From positions 1 through 64,000 of the forward strand of contig CABSLV010000006.1 in assembly GCA_902478645.1 (NCBI GenBank): a DNA stretch of 64,000 bases, in the 5' to 3' direction. Position 1 is the stretch's first letter; every line of letters starts with the position of its first letter. A model generated the notes under the pieces. The model saw only the letters and a list, made by a program, of their open reading frames with translations, ran no database searches and was not told where the DNA came from. The DNA is from an uncultured Flavobacteriales bacterium (GTDB lineage Bacteria > Bacteroidota > Bacteroidia > Flavobacteriales > UBA1820). This document shows, piece by piece, positions 16,657-25,956 of the stretch. A program made the position numbers and the translations under genes.

Positions 16657-17940
16657 CTATTTGTTGTTTGCAGATGCATTTGCAAGACTCCCCGAGCGAC
16701 GTCGCAATTCCTCCACAAGCCCCGGAAGAATGCGTCCGGCATCGCCTACCACCCCGTAATCGGCGTACTTGAAGATCTCGGCCTGAGGATCGGTATTGAT
16801 CGCCAAAACCTTTCGGGAGCGGATCATTCCCGCTATATGCTGCAACGCACCGCTAATCCCTACCGCCAAATAAAGTGCCGGCGCCACCTTCGCCCCGGTC
16901 TGACCGACGTGTTCGAAATACGGTCGCCGACCGGCCTGGTACACCGGACGCGTACAGGCGGTCGCTCCGCCTCCATCCTGCGCCAACTGCTCCAGCAGCG
17001 GCCACAGTGAGGGCTCTACTCCCATTCCCCCGCTGACCACCAGAGGAGCCGTGCGCACATCCGTGTGCAGGGGCATCGGCCGCCGGTCCACCTGCTCCGC
17101 CTGTGCCGGAAGGGGGTGCGGGTCTTCGAGAGAGCTCACGCGCGCCAATATCCGTCCGGAAAAAACAGGCGCTTCCCCTTCGGAAGAAGAGCCCTTCGCA
17201 TCGGACAAAGCCTGCTGGAAGACATCGGCCATCTGCACAAAATCTTCGGGCGGCAGAAAACGCACCGAGGCCCGAGCGGGCATCATCCGGTAGCCGGAGT
17301 ACTCTTTCCTGGGCGAAAAATCCCCCGCCGGGGCGACGAGGTGAACCTGGCTGCGCATGGCGAGCATCATTTCCCGCATGGAGGGGATGCGCACCTGCTC
17401 GCTGGGGTAAATGGCTTTGTTGCACGAGAGGATCACGGGAGCCTTCACACGAAGGGTCTCGCTGAAAGCATCCGTCTGCCGGGAGACTTCGAGCCACTGC
17501 GGATCGTCCGCGCAGGGGCGGAAATCGCAGACGCCTTCCACCAGAGCGATCCCGGAGAGTTGCGAGAGCCAACGGGGAAAGTCGCCGCTGGCATAGTCCC
17601 AACCGGCTTCCCCGCACAGTACCACCGGCTGCGGACAGTCCTTCAGAAAGGCTGCCACTTCCGCCGCTGCTACATAAGCACCTCGGGGACAATCGTTTAT
17701 GCGAAATACCCGCGGAGCTCCCATCGCGGCGGCATAGCGCAAGGTGCGTTCCTGCGCCTGCGGGCAGACGCTCACCACCTGCACCTGGGAAGATACCGAG
17801 AGGGCCTTCATGAGCACCTGCCTGTCCAACGGACTGATAGACAAGGCGTCGCCATCCACGCACACGACATCCTCTGCGGCGTCCACCCGCACGTGGGAAT
17901 ACACGTCCGAGGCGATGTGCACGGCAACCCACAGTTCCAT
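16657..17940 (-). CDS. Single-chain electron-transfer-flavoprotein-like protein (EtfB-type domain fused to EtfA FAD domain)
   Basis: The product is about 427 residues. The N-terminal part (about 1-250) looks like an EtfB Rossmann domain: LWVAVHIASDVY, an SPLDRQVLMKAL segment, LRYAAAMGAPRVFRIND and an IPSMREMMLAMRS segment. The C-terminal part (about 300-415) is the EtfA FAD domain, with EHVGQTGAKVAPALYLAVGISGALQHIAG...VLAINTD, which fits the ETF-alpha signature almost exactly. The EtfA N-terminal domain is missing, so this is shorter than an EtfA+EtfB pair. The linker (about 250-290) is Ser/Glu-rich. Possible upstream starts are at 17952, 17958 and 17970, but TATCTTTG (17968-17975, minus) looks like the -7 box. 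The partner dehydrogenase is unknown. Confidence 0.78.
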   Translation of the reverse strand: MELWVAVHIASDVYSHVRVDAAEDVVCVDGDALSISPLDRQVLMKALSVSSQVQVVSVCPQAQERTLRYAAAMGAPRVFRINDCPRGAYVAAAEVAAFLKDCPQPVVLCGEAGWDYASGDFPRWLSQLSGIALVEGVCDFRPCADDPQWLEVSRQTDAFSETLRVKAPVILSCNKAIYPSEQVRIPSMREMMLAMRSQVHLVAPAGDFSPRKEYSGYRMMPARASVRFLPPEDFVQMADVFQQALSDAKGSSSEGEAPVFSGRILARVSSLEDPHPLPAQAEQVDRRPMPLHTDVRTAPLVVSGGMGVEPSLWPLLEQLAQDGGGATACTRPVYQAGRRPYFEHVGQTGAKVAPALYLAVGISGALQHIAGMIRSRKVLAINTDPQAEIFKYADYGVVGDAGRILPGLVEELRRRSGSLANASANNK

Positions 17941-18093
17941 TTGAGTATCCATTGGCATTTCGAAAAACAAAGATACTTTTTTTCAAGAATATTGCACCCG
18001 AACGAACCGAAACTTTCCGGTATTTATTAGATTTGCAAAACGGATACATCCGTTCTCTGACAAGAACAACTACCAAAATCATCAACCTGTATC

Positions 18094-19299
18094 ATGGATA
18101 CGAATACTCCCCAAGTCTCCGGCCGCATTCAGCGCCTGGAGCCGTCGGCTACCCTGGCCATGTCGGCCAAAGTCCGCGAACTCAAAGCGCAGGGTGTGGA
18201 CGTGATCAGCCTCTCGCTGGGCGAAACGGACTTTTTCACCCCCGATGCCGTCAAAGAGGCCGCCAAAAAGGCCATCGACGACAACTACAGTTTTTACTCG
18301 CCGGTGGCGGGTTATCCCGAATTGAAAAAAGCCGTTTGCCACAAGTTCAAACGCGATAACAACCTGGACTACCAGCCCAACCAGATCGTGGTGTCCACAG
18401 GTGCGAAAAACTCCATCTACAACGTGATGCAGGTGCTGGTGGACAAAGGCGACGAAGTGCTGGTGCCGGCTCCCTACTGGGTAAGCTACGTGGAGATCAT
18501 CAAACTGGCCGAGGGTACGCCGGTGATCATGCCGACCACCATTGAGACCAACTACAAGATCACTCCGGCCCAACTCGAAGCCGCCATCACCCCCCGTACC
18601 AAGGCCATCATCTACTCCTCGCCGTCCAACCCTACCGGTGCCGTTTACACGCGTGAGGAACTTAAAGCCCTGGCCGAGGTATTCGCCCGCCATCCGCAGG
18701 TATTCATCATCTCGGACGAGATCTACGAACACATCAACTTCACCCCGGGCGGACACACCTCCATCGCCGAATTCCCGGAAGTCTATCCGCAGACCATCGT
18801 GGTAAACGGGCTGGCCAAAGCCTATGCGATGACCGGATGGCGCATCGGCTTTATCGGCGCAGCACCCTGGATCGCCAAAGCCTGCGAGAACTTCCAGGGA
18901 CAGGTAACCTCGGGTACCAATTCCGTAGCACAACAGGCAGCCATCGCTGCGCTGAATGCCGACCCCGAGACGATGGTCAAACCGATGGTCGAGGTATTCG
19001 CCCGCCGGCACCAACTGGTGCTGGAAAAACTGGCCGAAATCCCGGGACTGAAGACCGATACGCCGTACGGCGCTTTCTACGTCTTCCCCGATATTTCCTA
19101 CTACAAGGGTAAGACGCTGCGCGGCACCCCGATCAACACCTCGGACGACCTGTGTCTCTACCTGCTCTCCGAGGCACACGTGGGTCTGGTAGCCGGTTCT
19201 TCCTTCGGCAACGACAACTGCATCCGCCTTTCGTATGCAGCCAGCGAGGAAGTGCTCGCCGAGGCGATCCGCCGGATCAAAGAAGCCTTGACCGAGTAA
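18094..19299 (+). CDS. aspC: Class I pyridoxal-phosphate aminotransferase, aspartate aminotransferase type
   Basis: The product is 401 residues. PLP-enzyme landmarks are all present: SSPSNPTGAVY (Asn179, Pro180), SDEIYEH (Asp208, Tyr211), the Schiff-base Lys242 in NGLAKAYAMTGWRIGF and Arg250. It is closest to the AspB (type Ib) group that transfers amino groups between aspartate/glutamate and their 2-oxo acids. Specificity is inferred. It stands alone between the divergent ETF-like gene and a shared terminator facing proA. Its start follows a TAGATTTG element at 18028-18035. Confidence 0.92.
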   Translation: MDTNTPQVSGRIQRLEPSATLAMSAKVRELKAQGVDVISLSLGETDFFTPDAVKEAAKKAIDDNYSFYSPVAGYPELKKAVCHKFKRDNNLDYQPNQIVVSTGAKNSIYNVMQVLVDKGDEVLVPAPYWVSYVEIIKLAEGTPVIMPTTIETNYKITPAQLEAAITPRTKAIIYSSPSNPTGAVYTREELKALAEVFARHPQVFIISDEIYEHINFTPGGHTSIAEFPEVYPQTIVVNGLAKAYAMTGWRIGFIGAAPWIAKACENFQGQVTSGTNSVAQQAAIAALNADPETMVKPMVEVFARRHQLVLEKLAEIPGLKTDTPYGAFYVFPDISYYKGKTLRGTPINTSDDLCLYLLSEAHVGLVAGSSFGNDNCIRLSYAASEEVLAEAIRRIKEALTE

Positions 19300-19315
19300 G
19301 CACCCTTCTCCTTCT

Positions 19316-19360
19316 GCAAGCAAAAAGGGCGGCGCCAATGGCGCCGCCCTTTTTGCTTGC
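19316..19360. terminator. Bidirectional terminator between aspC and proA
   Basis: A perfect 21-bp stem (19316-19336 with 19340-19360) has a 3-nt loop. A5 and T5 tracts lie inside the stem on either side of the GGGCGGCGCC core. It sits between two convergent genes and can serve both. Confidence 0.9.
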
Positions 19361-19383
19361 CGTCCCTGAAAGAGGGACACCGA

Positions 19384-20634
19384 CTACGGCTCGCGCACCT
19401 GCCCGTTGCCGCTGATCAGATATTTGTAGCTGGTAAGTTCCGGAAGCCCCATCGGCCCGCGGGCATGCAGTTTCTGGGTACTGATCCCTATCTCCGCCCC
19501 GAAACCGAACTGTCCCCCGTCGGTAAAGGCCGTGGAAACATTGACATAGACGCAAGCCGCATCCACCCGACGCTGGAACTCGACCGCCGTGGCCGGATTT
19601 TCCGTCAGGATGGCCTCGCTGTGCCCCGAGGAATACTTCGCAATATGGTCCAAAGCCTCCTCCAGGCTGTCCACTGTTTTAACGGCCAGGATATAGTCCT
19701 GGAACTCCGTCCCGAAACTGTGCTCGTCTGCCGCCACGAGCAGATCCTTGGGATACTTGCCCTCCAAAGCCATGTACGCACGCGGATCGGCCTGGAGCTG
19801 CACGTTCTTCTTGGCCAGCGGGGCGCACAGAGCCGGCAGATCGGCCAAACGCGAAGAGTGCACGATCAGGCAATCCAAGGCATTGCACACCGACACGCGC
19901 CGGGTCTTGGCGTTGAAAATGACCGCCGCCCCCTTCTTCACGTCGCCGTCGGCCGAAAAATACGTATGGCATACTCCGGCACCCGTCTCGATGACCGGCA
20001 CGTGGGCATTGTCGCGCACATAGCGGATCAGCGAAGCGCTCCCCCGAGGGATGAGCAGATCGACATAATCGGTAGCCGTAAGCAAACGGGCCGTCGCCTC
20101 CCGGTCGTTGGGCAGCAAGGTAACCGCATCCTGCGGCACCCCGCAACGGTACAGCACTTTCTTGATGATCGAGATGATCATCGCATTGGAATGCACCGCA
20201 TCCGAACCGCCTTTGAGGATACAAGCATTCGAGGTCTTGAAGCACAGGGAAAACACATCGAAACTCACATTGGGACGCGCCTCGTAGATCACCCCCACTA
20301 CCCCGAAAGGCACGCGCACCTTGACGATCTCCATCCCGTTGGGGCGTGTCCAGCGGGCCATCTCCTCCCCTACGGGCGAGCGCAAGGCCGCCACGTGGCG
20401 GATATCGTCCGCTATGCCCTTGATCCGCGCAGGGGTGAGCATCAAGCGGTCGTACATCGGATCGGAAGGATCCTTGGCCGCCAGATCGCGTGCGTTTTCC
20501 TCGAGGATCGCCGCACTTTGGCGTTCGGTTTCATCGGCCAACGCCAAAAGCACCTCGTTGATCTTTGCCCCGTCGAGCAACGCCAAAGCCCGTGAAGCCT
20601 CGACCGCCCGTTCAAAAGTCTGTTTCAGTTCCAT
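19384..20634 (-). CDS. proA: Glutamate-5-semialdehyde dehydrogenase (gamma-glutamyl phosphate reductase)
   Basis: The product is 416 residues. It catalyses the NADPH-dependent second step of proline synthesis from glutamate. The family signature VPFGVVGVIYEARPNV is near 108-123 and the catalytic-cysteine region TRRVSVCNALDCLIV near 252-266. The C-terminal FGFGAEIGISTQKLHARGPMGLPELTSYKY is typical. It is the last gene of proC-nim-like-proB-proA, 18 bp after proB. Confidence 0.97.
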   Translation of the reverse strand: MELKQTFERAVEASRALALLDGAKINEVLLALADETERQSAAILEENARDLAAKDPSDPMYDRLMLTPARIKGIADDIRHVAALRSPVGEEMARWTRPNGMEIVKVRVPFGVVGVIYEARPNVSFDVFSLCFKTSNACILKGGSDAVHSNAMIISIIKKVLYRCGVPQDAVTLLPNDREATARLLTATDYVDLLIPRGSASLIRYVRDNAHVPVIETGAGVCHTYFSADGDVKKGAAVIFNAKTRRVSVCNALDCLIVHSSRLADLPALCAPLAKKNVQLQADPRAYMALEGKYPKDLLVAADEHSFGTEFQDYILAVKTVDSLEEALDHIAKYSSGHSEAILTENPATAVEFQRRVDAACVYVNVSTAFTDGGQFGFGAEIGISTQKLHARGPMGLPELTSYKYLISGNGQVREP

Positions 20635-20652
20635 ATCGCTCGTTTCTTTTTT

Positions 20653-21759
20653 TCAGTCCAAACACAGATAATCGTAATGCACCAGCGCCTTTCCACCCTT
20701 GCGGCCCATCTGCCTCCGAGCCTGCTGGCTGCCGGTGGAAACGCGTCCTACGCCGATCTGACGGCCGTCGGGCGCAATGATCCGCACGATGTCGTCCTTC
20801 TCGAAATCTCCCCGGATCTCGCTCACCCCGATCGGCAGCAGGCTGGTGGCCTTCTCCCCGGTGAGGGCCTGGCAAGCCAGGGGGCTGATGTGGATCTCTC
20901 CCTTGGCAAAACTCTCCGAATGGGCTATCCACTTCTTGATGGCGCTCTTGGGGGTGGAAGCAGGGACAAAACGGGTGCAAAGCGTACTCTCGTCCTGCTT
21001 TCCTCCCATCAAACGGCAAAGGATGTTCTCCCGCTTTCCGTTGGCGATGATCACCTCCGTCCCCTCGCTGGCCACCTTGGCGGCGATACGGCTCTTGGTG
21101 AGCATCCCTCCGCGCCCGAACGAGGAGCGCGACGACTGGACATAGCGCGAGAGGTCGCTTTCACCGGGCAGGATGCGTTCGATGACCCGGGAAGCCGGAT
21201 CGGCAGGGTCGCCGTCGTAGATCCCGTCGATGTTGCTCAGGATCACCAGTGCCTCGGCATCCATCATCGCGGCCACCAGCCCCGAGAGTTCGTCATTGTC
21301 GGTAAACATCAATTCCGTTACCGAGATCGTATCGTTCTCGTTGACCACCGGTACTACACCGCTTTCCAGCATCACCGCCATGCAGTTGCGCTGGTTCAGG
21401 TAATGCTCCCGGGTGCCGAAACTCTCCTTGGTGGTGAGCACCTGCCCGCAGACGATGCCGTGCTCGCGGAAAAGTTCGTAATACTTCCCGATGAGCTTCC
21501 CCTGTCCGACCGCCGAAAACAACTGGCGGCTGCCCACCGCGTCGAGGTGATGGGGTTTGGGCACGACCTCGCTGCGCCCGGCCGCTACCGCGCCCGAAGA
21601 TACCAGGATCACTTCCATGCCCCCGGCCATCAATTCGGCTACCTGATCCACCAGCGCAGACATCCGCGTGGTATCGAGCGTACCGTCCGCACGGGTAAGT
21701 ACGTTGCTGCCTACCTTGACGACGATACGTTTGTATTTTTTTTCCAAAGCGTCTTTCAC
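20653..21759 (-). CDS. proB: Glutamate 5-kinase with C-terminal PUA domain
   Basis: The product is 368 residues starting at a GTG (MKDALEKKYKRIVVKVGSNVLT). The amino-acid kinase domain has VVKVGSNVL, ILVSSGAVAAG and NENDTISV. A PUA domain follows from about 275. It phosphorylates glutamate and passes gamma-glutamyl phosphate to ProA. The start is set by the four-base GTGA overlap with the stop of the Nim-like gene, which suggests translational coupling. No ATG start fits, and the longer open frame is a shadow of that upstream gene. Confidence 0.94.
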   Translation of the reverse strand: MKDALEKKYKRIVVKVGSNVLTRADGTLDTTRMSALVDQVAELMAGGMEVILVSSGAVAAGRSEVVPKPHHLDAVGSRQLFSAVGQGKLIGKYYELFREHGIVCGQVLTTKESFGTREHYLNQRNCMAVMLESGVVPVVNENDTISVTELMFTDNDELSGLVAAMMDAEALVILSNIDGIYDGDPADPASRVIERILPGESDLSRYVQSSRSSFGRGGMLTKSRIAAKVASEGTEVIIANGKRENILCRLMGGKQDESTLCTRFVPASTPKSAIKKWIAHSESFAKGEIHISPLACQALTGEKATSLLPIGVSEIRGDFEKDDIVRIIAPDGRQIGVGRVSTGSQQARRQMGRKGGKALVHYDYLCLD

Positions 21760-22247
21760 TTCGTAGTTCGTATTTTCTTGCACTTGCCCGAAAAACTTTC
21801 TATCTCCAAGCACCACACCGCCGTGCGGGGGAGGGATTTTTCCATGTACTTGAGCCCCGTGGAGACATCCTGCGGGGAATATTTCTCCAGCAAACGCCTC
21901 AGGGCTTCGCGTTTTTGCTGCGGATCGTCCACCACCCGGGCCTTGCCGCACAGCACGAGGCTCTCGTACTCGGTGGTAAACTGCGCGGAGAGGACATGAG
22001 TGCGCCCCACCACGCAGAACGATACCCGATCTTCGCTGGACAAACAACGCCACTTCCTCCCCTGGGGAGCGCAATGGAGATAGATCGCATCCTGCCCGTC
22101 CCACACGAAATTGATCGGGATGCCGTACGGCACCCCGTCCTCGCACAGGGACAACACGCCGTATTCCCCCTCGCGGAGAAGTTCGCGCGCCCGCTGTTCG
22201 TCCATCAGGCGGTCGCGACGGCGTACCGAGTCGTTGTCGTAACGCAT
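21756..22247 (-). CDS. NimA/PNPOx-like FMN-binding split-barrel protein
   Basis: The 163-residue protein resembles the pyridoxamine-5'-phosphate-oxidase-like NimA family: an RRRDRLM start, LLREGEYGVLSLCEDGVPYGIPINFVWDG, then IYLHCAPQGRKW. Some family members (Nim) reduce or detoxify nitroimidazoles, while most have unknown roles. It lies between proC (10-bp gap) and proB (4-bp overlap), an odd place for a resistance gene. A housekeeping flavin or heme role is just as likely. No mobile element is near. Confidence 0.85.
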   Translation of the reverse strand: MRYDNDSVRRRDRLMDEQRARELLREGEYGVLSLCEDGVPYGIPINFVWDGQDAIYLHCAPQGRKWRCLSSEDRVSFCVVGRTHVLSAQFTTEYESLVLCGKARVVDDPQQKREALRRLLEKYSPQDVSTGLKYMEKSLPRTAVWCLEIESFSGKCKKIRTTK

Positions 22248-22257
22248 CCCTCCGGCT

Positions 22258-23037
22258 TTACTTGCTGGCCAACAGACCGTCGATCACCGCCGCGGAAAAT
22301 CCTCCGCGTTCCATCGCTTCCAGGCCCTTGAGGGTGATGCCTCCCGGCGTGGTTACTTTGTCTATCTCCTGCTGGGGCATCGTTCCGTTGGCCTGCAACA
22401 GCCCTACCGCCCCGCGCACCGTCTGGAGCACCATCGGCAGCGCCTGCGAAGGGTCGATGCCCATCCTGGCCGCCCCTTCGACCGAAGCCCCGATGTAGCG
22501 CAGGATATAGGCAATCCCGCACGAGCAAAGTGCCGTAACGGCCGTCATCTGTTCTTCGGGCACCAGGAAGGCCTCCCCCAAAGCACCGAAGACCGCCATC
22601 ATTTCTTCCTGCTGCGCCGGCGATGCACCGTCCGCACTGATGAAAGTCGTGCTCAGCCCGATGGACACCGCCGTATTGGGAATCACGCGGAACAAAGCGG
22701 GCGAAGCACCCAGGTATTCTTTCATCCGGGCGAAGGAAAGCCCGGCCACCACCGAGGCGACCGCCTGGCGTTCCATGTCGAGCTCCGGAGCGATCTCCCG
22801 CAGGACGCCTTCGGCCAACCAGGGTTTGACCGCGACGAATACATAATCCGCCCCGCGCACCGCCTCCCGGTTGTCCGAGAGAAGGCGCACCGTGCAGTGC
22901 TGTTTTTCCAAACGTTCGAGCAGCGCCGCCCGCGCATGCGTAACGCAGACGTCCTGCCCGGCGGCCAATCCGGCCGTAACCACCCCGGCGGCTATCGCGC
23001 CGCCCATGTTTCCTCCACCGAGAACTGCTATTTTCAT
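22258..23037 (-). CDS. proC: Pyrroline-5-carboxylate reductase
   Basis: The product is 259 residues. The N-terminal NADP Rossmann motif is AVLGGGNMGGAIA, a central FVAVKPW follows, and the C-terminal dimerisation segment is DKVTTPGGITLKGLEAMERGGF. It performs the last step of proline synthesis. The start at 23037 matches the family N-terminus. The long open frame upstream is antisense to the next gene. It is first in the operon, and its leader carries a hairpin at 23069-23109. Confidence 0.96.
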   Translation of the reverse strand: MKIAVLGGGNMGGAIAAGVVTAGLAAGQDVCVTHARAALLERLEKQHCTVRLLSDNREAVRGADYVFVAVKPWLAEGVLREIAPELDMERQAVASVVAGLSFARMKEYLGASPALFRVIPNTAVSIGLSTTFISADGASPAQQEEMMAVFGALGEAFLVPEEQMTAVTALCSCGIAYILRYIGASVEGAARMGIDPSQALPMVLQTVRGAVGLLQANGTMPQQEIDKVTTPGGITLKGLEAMERGGFSAAVIDGLLASK

Positions 23038-23068
23038 CTTTTTGCCATTACATTGGTTGATTCCTGCC

Positions 23069-23109
23069 CGCCCTTGCCCGGAACACCCGGAGGGTTTCGG
23101 ACAAGGGCG
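23069..23109 (-). promoter_or_regulatory. Leader hairpin upstream of proC
   Basis: Arms 23069-23083 and 23095-23109 pair over 14 positions with one mismatch and one G-U. The element sits between a candidate -7 box TAACTTTG (minus, 23113-23120) and the proC start, so it would be at the very 5' end of the mRNA. It has no U-tract, so it is more likely an mRNA-stability or translation element than a terminator. The role is unknown. Confidence 0.45.
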
Positions 23110-23245
23110 AGACAAAGTTACTGTTTTCCCCCGTTCGGTCTTCATAAAATACCGGGCGACGGGGTTGCATTTTGTTAAAAAAAAAGTATATTTGTCGCTG
23201 TATATCCTTAAAAAACCTTTCCTTCTACTAACAAACGTACAAACG

Positions 23246-24421
23246 ATGAACACTCCTGCCAAATCCGCGAGAATCCAATCGCTGGATGTATTCCGCGCGC
23301 TGACCATGCTGCTGATGCTCTGGGTAAACGAATATGCGGGCGTAAAAGACCTTCCCCACTGGATGTACCATGCCGCCGCCCAGGAAGACATGATGGGCTT
23401 CTCGGACATCATCTTCCCGGCCTTTCTCTTTGCCATGGGCATGGCCGTCCCCTTTGCCGTACAAAACCGCCTGAAGAAAGGCGACAGCCTGCTGCAAGTG
23501 ACCCTGCACATCCTGCTGCGCACCGTAGCCCTGGTGGTGATGGGCCTCTTTACCGTCAACAAAGGCGCCTACGATCCCGTGGCCTCGGGCATCCCCTCGG
23601 CTTGGTATTCGCTACTGATGGTCGCCGGATTTTTCCTCGTATGGAACCTCTACCCGAAAGTTTCCGACGCCCGCCGCTACCTGTTCGCCGGGATGAAAAT
23701 AGCCGGCATCGCCCTGCTGATCTATCTGCTGGTCATCTTTGTCCCCAAGGAAGGCCAGTCCTTCGGCACGAAATGGTGGGGCATCCTCGGGCTGATCGGC
23801 TGGTCGTACCTGGGCACCTCGCTCATTTACCTGGCCACCCGTTCGGACCTGCGCAAAGCCATCGCCGCCTTCCTGCTGCTGACGGCCTGCTGCCTGCTGA
23901 CCTTCGCCGGCGTATTCCGGGGGACCTGGGCCGAGTACATCCCCAGCCAACCGGTACTCTACACCCTTTCGGTAGCCGGTATGCTCGCCGCCATCATCCT
24001 GCAACAATACGGACGCCGCCCGGGGAGTTTCTACGGCGTGATGGTAGCCATCGGGGTCGTCATGGCCTTGTGTGGTTGGGTGGCACACCACTGGTGGATC
24101 ATTTCCAAGATCCAGGCCACTCCCACCTGGCTCTTTTATTGCTGCGCGATGTTCTTCCCGGCAGTAGCCCTGCTGCATTACCTGTGCGATGTAAAAGGCA
24201 AGGCACATTGGTTTGCCATCATCAAACCGGCCGGCACGCTGACCCTCACCTGCTACATGGTACCCTACCTGACCGGCAACCTGATGCGCTTGTTGGAACT
24301 CCACTGGCCCTCGTTTACCTACAGCGGCGGGGCCGGACTGGTACGTTGTGCGCTGTATTCCCTGGCGGCCATCTGGATCGCCTGGCTGCTTTCGAAGATC
24401 CATATCCGTCTGAAAATCTGA
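23246..24421 (+). CDS. DUF5009/heparan-alpha-glucosaminide N-acetyltransferase-like membrane protein
   Basis: The 391-residue protein has about ten membrane segments. It starts ARIQSLDVFRALTMLLMLWVNEY, the hallmark of the YeiB/NagX/HGSNAT-like acyltransferase group (COG4299). FSDIIFPAFLFAMGMAVPFAV follows, where metal or acyl-donor residues lie in relatives. It may acylate a glycan across the membrane. The substrate is unknown. A TATATTTG box at 23187-23194 supports the start at 23246. It is transcribed divergently from proC. Confidence 0.82.
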   Translation: MNTPAKSARIQSLDVFRALTMLLMLWVNEYAGVKDLPHWMYHAAAQEDMMGFSDIIFPAFLFAMGMAVPFAVQNRLKKGDSLLQVTLHILLRTVALVVMGLFTVNKGAYDPVASGIPSAWYSLLMVAGFFLVWNLYPKVSDARRYLFAGMKIAGIALLIYLLVIFVPKEGQSFGTKWWGILGLIGWSYLGTSLIYLATRSDLRKAIAAFLLLTACCLLTFAGVFRGTWAEYIPSQPVLYTLSVAGMLAAIILQQYGRRPGSFYGVMVAIGVVMALCGWVAHHWWIISKIQATPTWLFYCCAMFFPAVALLHYLCDVKGKAHWFAIIKPAGTLTLTCYMVPYLTGNLMRLLELHWPSFTYSGGAGLVRCALYSLAAIWIAWLLSKIHIRLKI

Positions 24422-24579
24422 CGCCATCTGCCCTGGCCGAAAAAATCCGAAACAGGAACGAAGGCACACCGAACATAACTTGATAAATATTATCGAGGAA
24501 TACAACACCTGAAAGAACAGTTGCACCGAAGGCAACGAAACGCCCCTTGATCCCGAATCCCCGGGGGAAGGAGAAAAAC

Positions 24580-25956
24580 CTACCCCCGTTTTTTTACCGG
24601 AGTAGCCTGGGAGAGACGCAGGCTGCTCACCACCGCCGCTGCCAGCGCAAAGCCGATGGCCACCATCAGACAGCGCAAGGGCGAAACCTCGGGCGCCGTC
24701 ACGCGGAAGATCAAGGCCACCAACGTCGTCCCGAGCGTCTGCCCGAACAGACGCGCCGTCCCCTGCATCCCGCTCGCCCCACCGCTGCGCGAAGTCGGTG
24801 CCGAGGAGATGATCGTTACATTATTGGGCGTCTGGAACAATCCGAACCCCGCGCCGCACACCGCCATCCTCCAGATTATCTGGCTGTTTTCCGGCTGGGG
24901 AGGCAATTCCGCGAGCAGGAACAAACCCAATGCGAACACCGCCATTCCCACGCCTCCCAGCAGTCCCGGATGGATCTTTTCCACCAACCTTCCGGCCAAC
25001 GGTGCCGCCACGATCGTGGCCAAAGGCCACGGGGTAAGCAGCAATCCCGTCTCGGCTACACTCCGCCCCAACACACCTTCCAACAAAAAAGGCAACGACA
25101 CCATCGCCAACATTTGCGCGGTAAAAGAACATACGGATGTTCCGATCGAAAGCGAAAAAATGGGAATTTTCAGCAGATCCACCGGCAGGATCGGCGCCTG
25201 AAGTTTCCTTTGCCGGCGGATGAAAAAATATCCGATCGTCAGCAGCAACACCACCTGCACGGCGATCAAACGCCGGTTTTCGTCGTGGGCCAAGCCCTCA
25301 AGGGTATAGATCAAAAGACCGAAAGTCAGCGCATTGGCCACCGCACTTGTCTTGTCGAAACGATACGAATGTTCCCGGACCGGGTTTTGCGGCAGGAAAG
25401 CCCTTCCGGTAAAGAAAGCGATCGCCGCAATCGGAATATTGATCACAAAAAGCCAATGCCACGAAGCCACCGAAAGGATCGCCCCGGCCAGGGACGGCCC
25501 AGCCGCCACCGACACCGAAACGATCATTGCGTTGATCCCGATCCCCCGTCCGAGGAATTCCGGAGGGTAGATAAGCCGGATCAAAGCCGTATTGACGCTC
25601 ATCACCGCTGCCGCACCGATGCCCTGCACCACCCGGGCCCCTACCAAGGTCCACAGCGAATCGGCCAAGGCACAAGCCAACGAAGCCACCCCGAAGACGG
25701 CCACCCCGAAGAGGAACACCCGTCGATAGCCATGGATATCCCCCAGTGAAGCAAACGAGAGCAAGGAAACGGTAATCACCAACTGGTAAGCATTGACCAC
25801 CCAAGTGATCTGAGACGGAGAAGCCCCGAAATGGTCGGAAAGGGTAGGCAAGGCGACATTCATCACCGTCCCGTCGATCACGGACATCATGATCGCCGCC
25901 AAGACAGCCACCGCCCCCAGATAAGCTTTGGGAATGCCCAATATTTTCTTTTCCAT
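24580..25956 (-). CDS. MFS drug exporter, DHA2 (14-TM) family
   Basis: The product is 458 residues with about 14 hydrophobic segments. The DHA2 motifs are ALPTLSDHFGASPSQITWVVNAYQL, the motif-A-like LGDIHGYRRVFLFG and ALIRLIYPPEFLGRGIGINAM. It is an EmrB/QacA-like proton-driven efflux pump of unknown substrate. I placed the start at 25956 (MEKKILGIPKAYL), where hydrophobic homology begins. The frame stays open to 26049. No TetR or MarR regulator is adjacent. It converges with the DUF5009-like gene across 158 bp with no clear terminator. Confidence 0.88.
   Translation of the reverse strand: MEKKILGIPKAYLGAVAVLAAIMMSVIDGTVMNVALPTLSDHFGASPSQITWVVNAYQLVITVSLLSFASLGDIHGYRRVFLFGVAVFGVASLACALADSLWTLVGARVVQGIGAAAVMSVNTALIRLIYPPEFLGRGIGINAMIVSVSVAAGPSLAGAILSVASWHWLFVINIPIAAIAFFTGRAFLPQNPVREHSYRFDKTSAVANALTFGLLIYTLEGLAHDENRRLIAVQVVLLLTIGYFFIRRQRKLQAPILPVDLLKIPIFSLSIGTSVCSFTAQMLAMVSLPFLLEGVLGRSVAETGLLLTPWPLATIVAAPLAGRLVEKIHPGLLGGVGMAVFALGLFLLAELPPQPENSQIIWRMAVCGAGFGLFQTPNNVTIISSAPTSRSGGASGMQGTARLFGQTLGTTLVALIFRVTAPEVSPLRCLMVAIGFALAAAVVSSLRLSQATPVKKRG

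Noticed and set aside
20391..20404. A CACGTG-centred palindrome in proA (CCGCCACGTGGCGG) as a further parS site
   Set aside because: It shares only the central 8 bp with parS, lies in codons, and lacks the AT-rich flanks of true sites.
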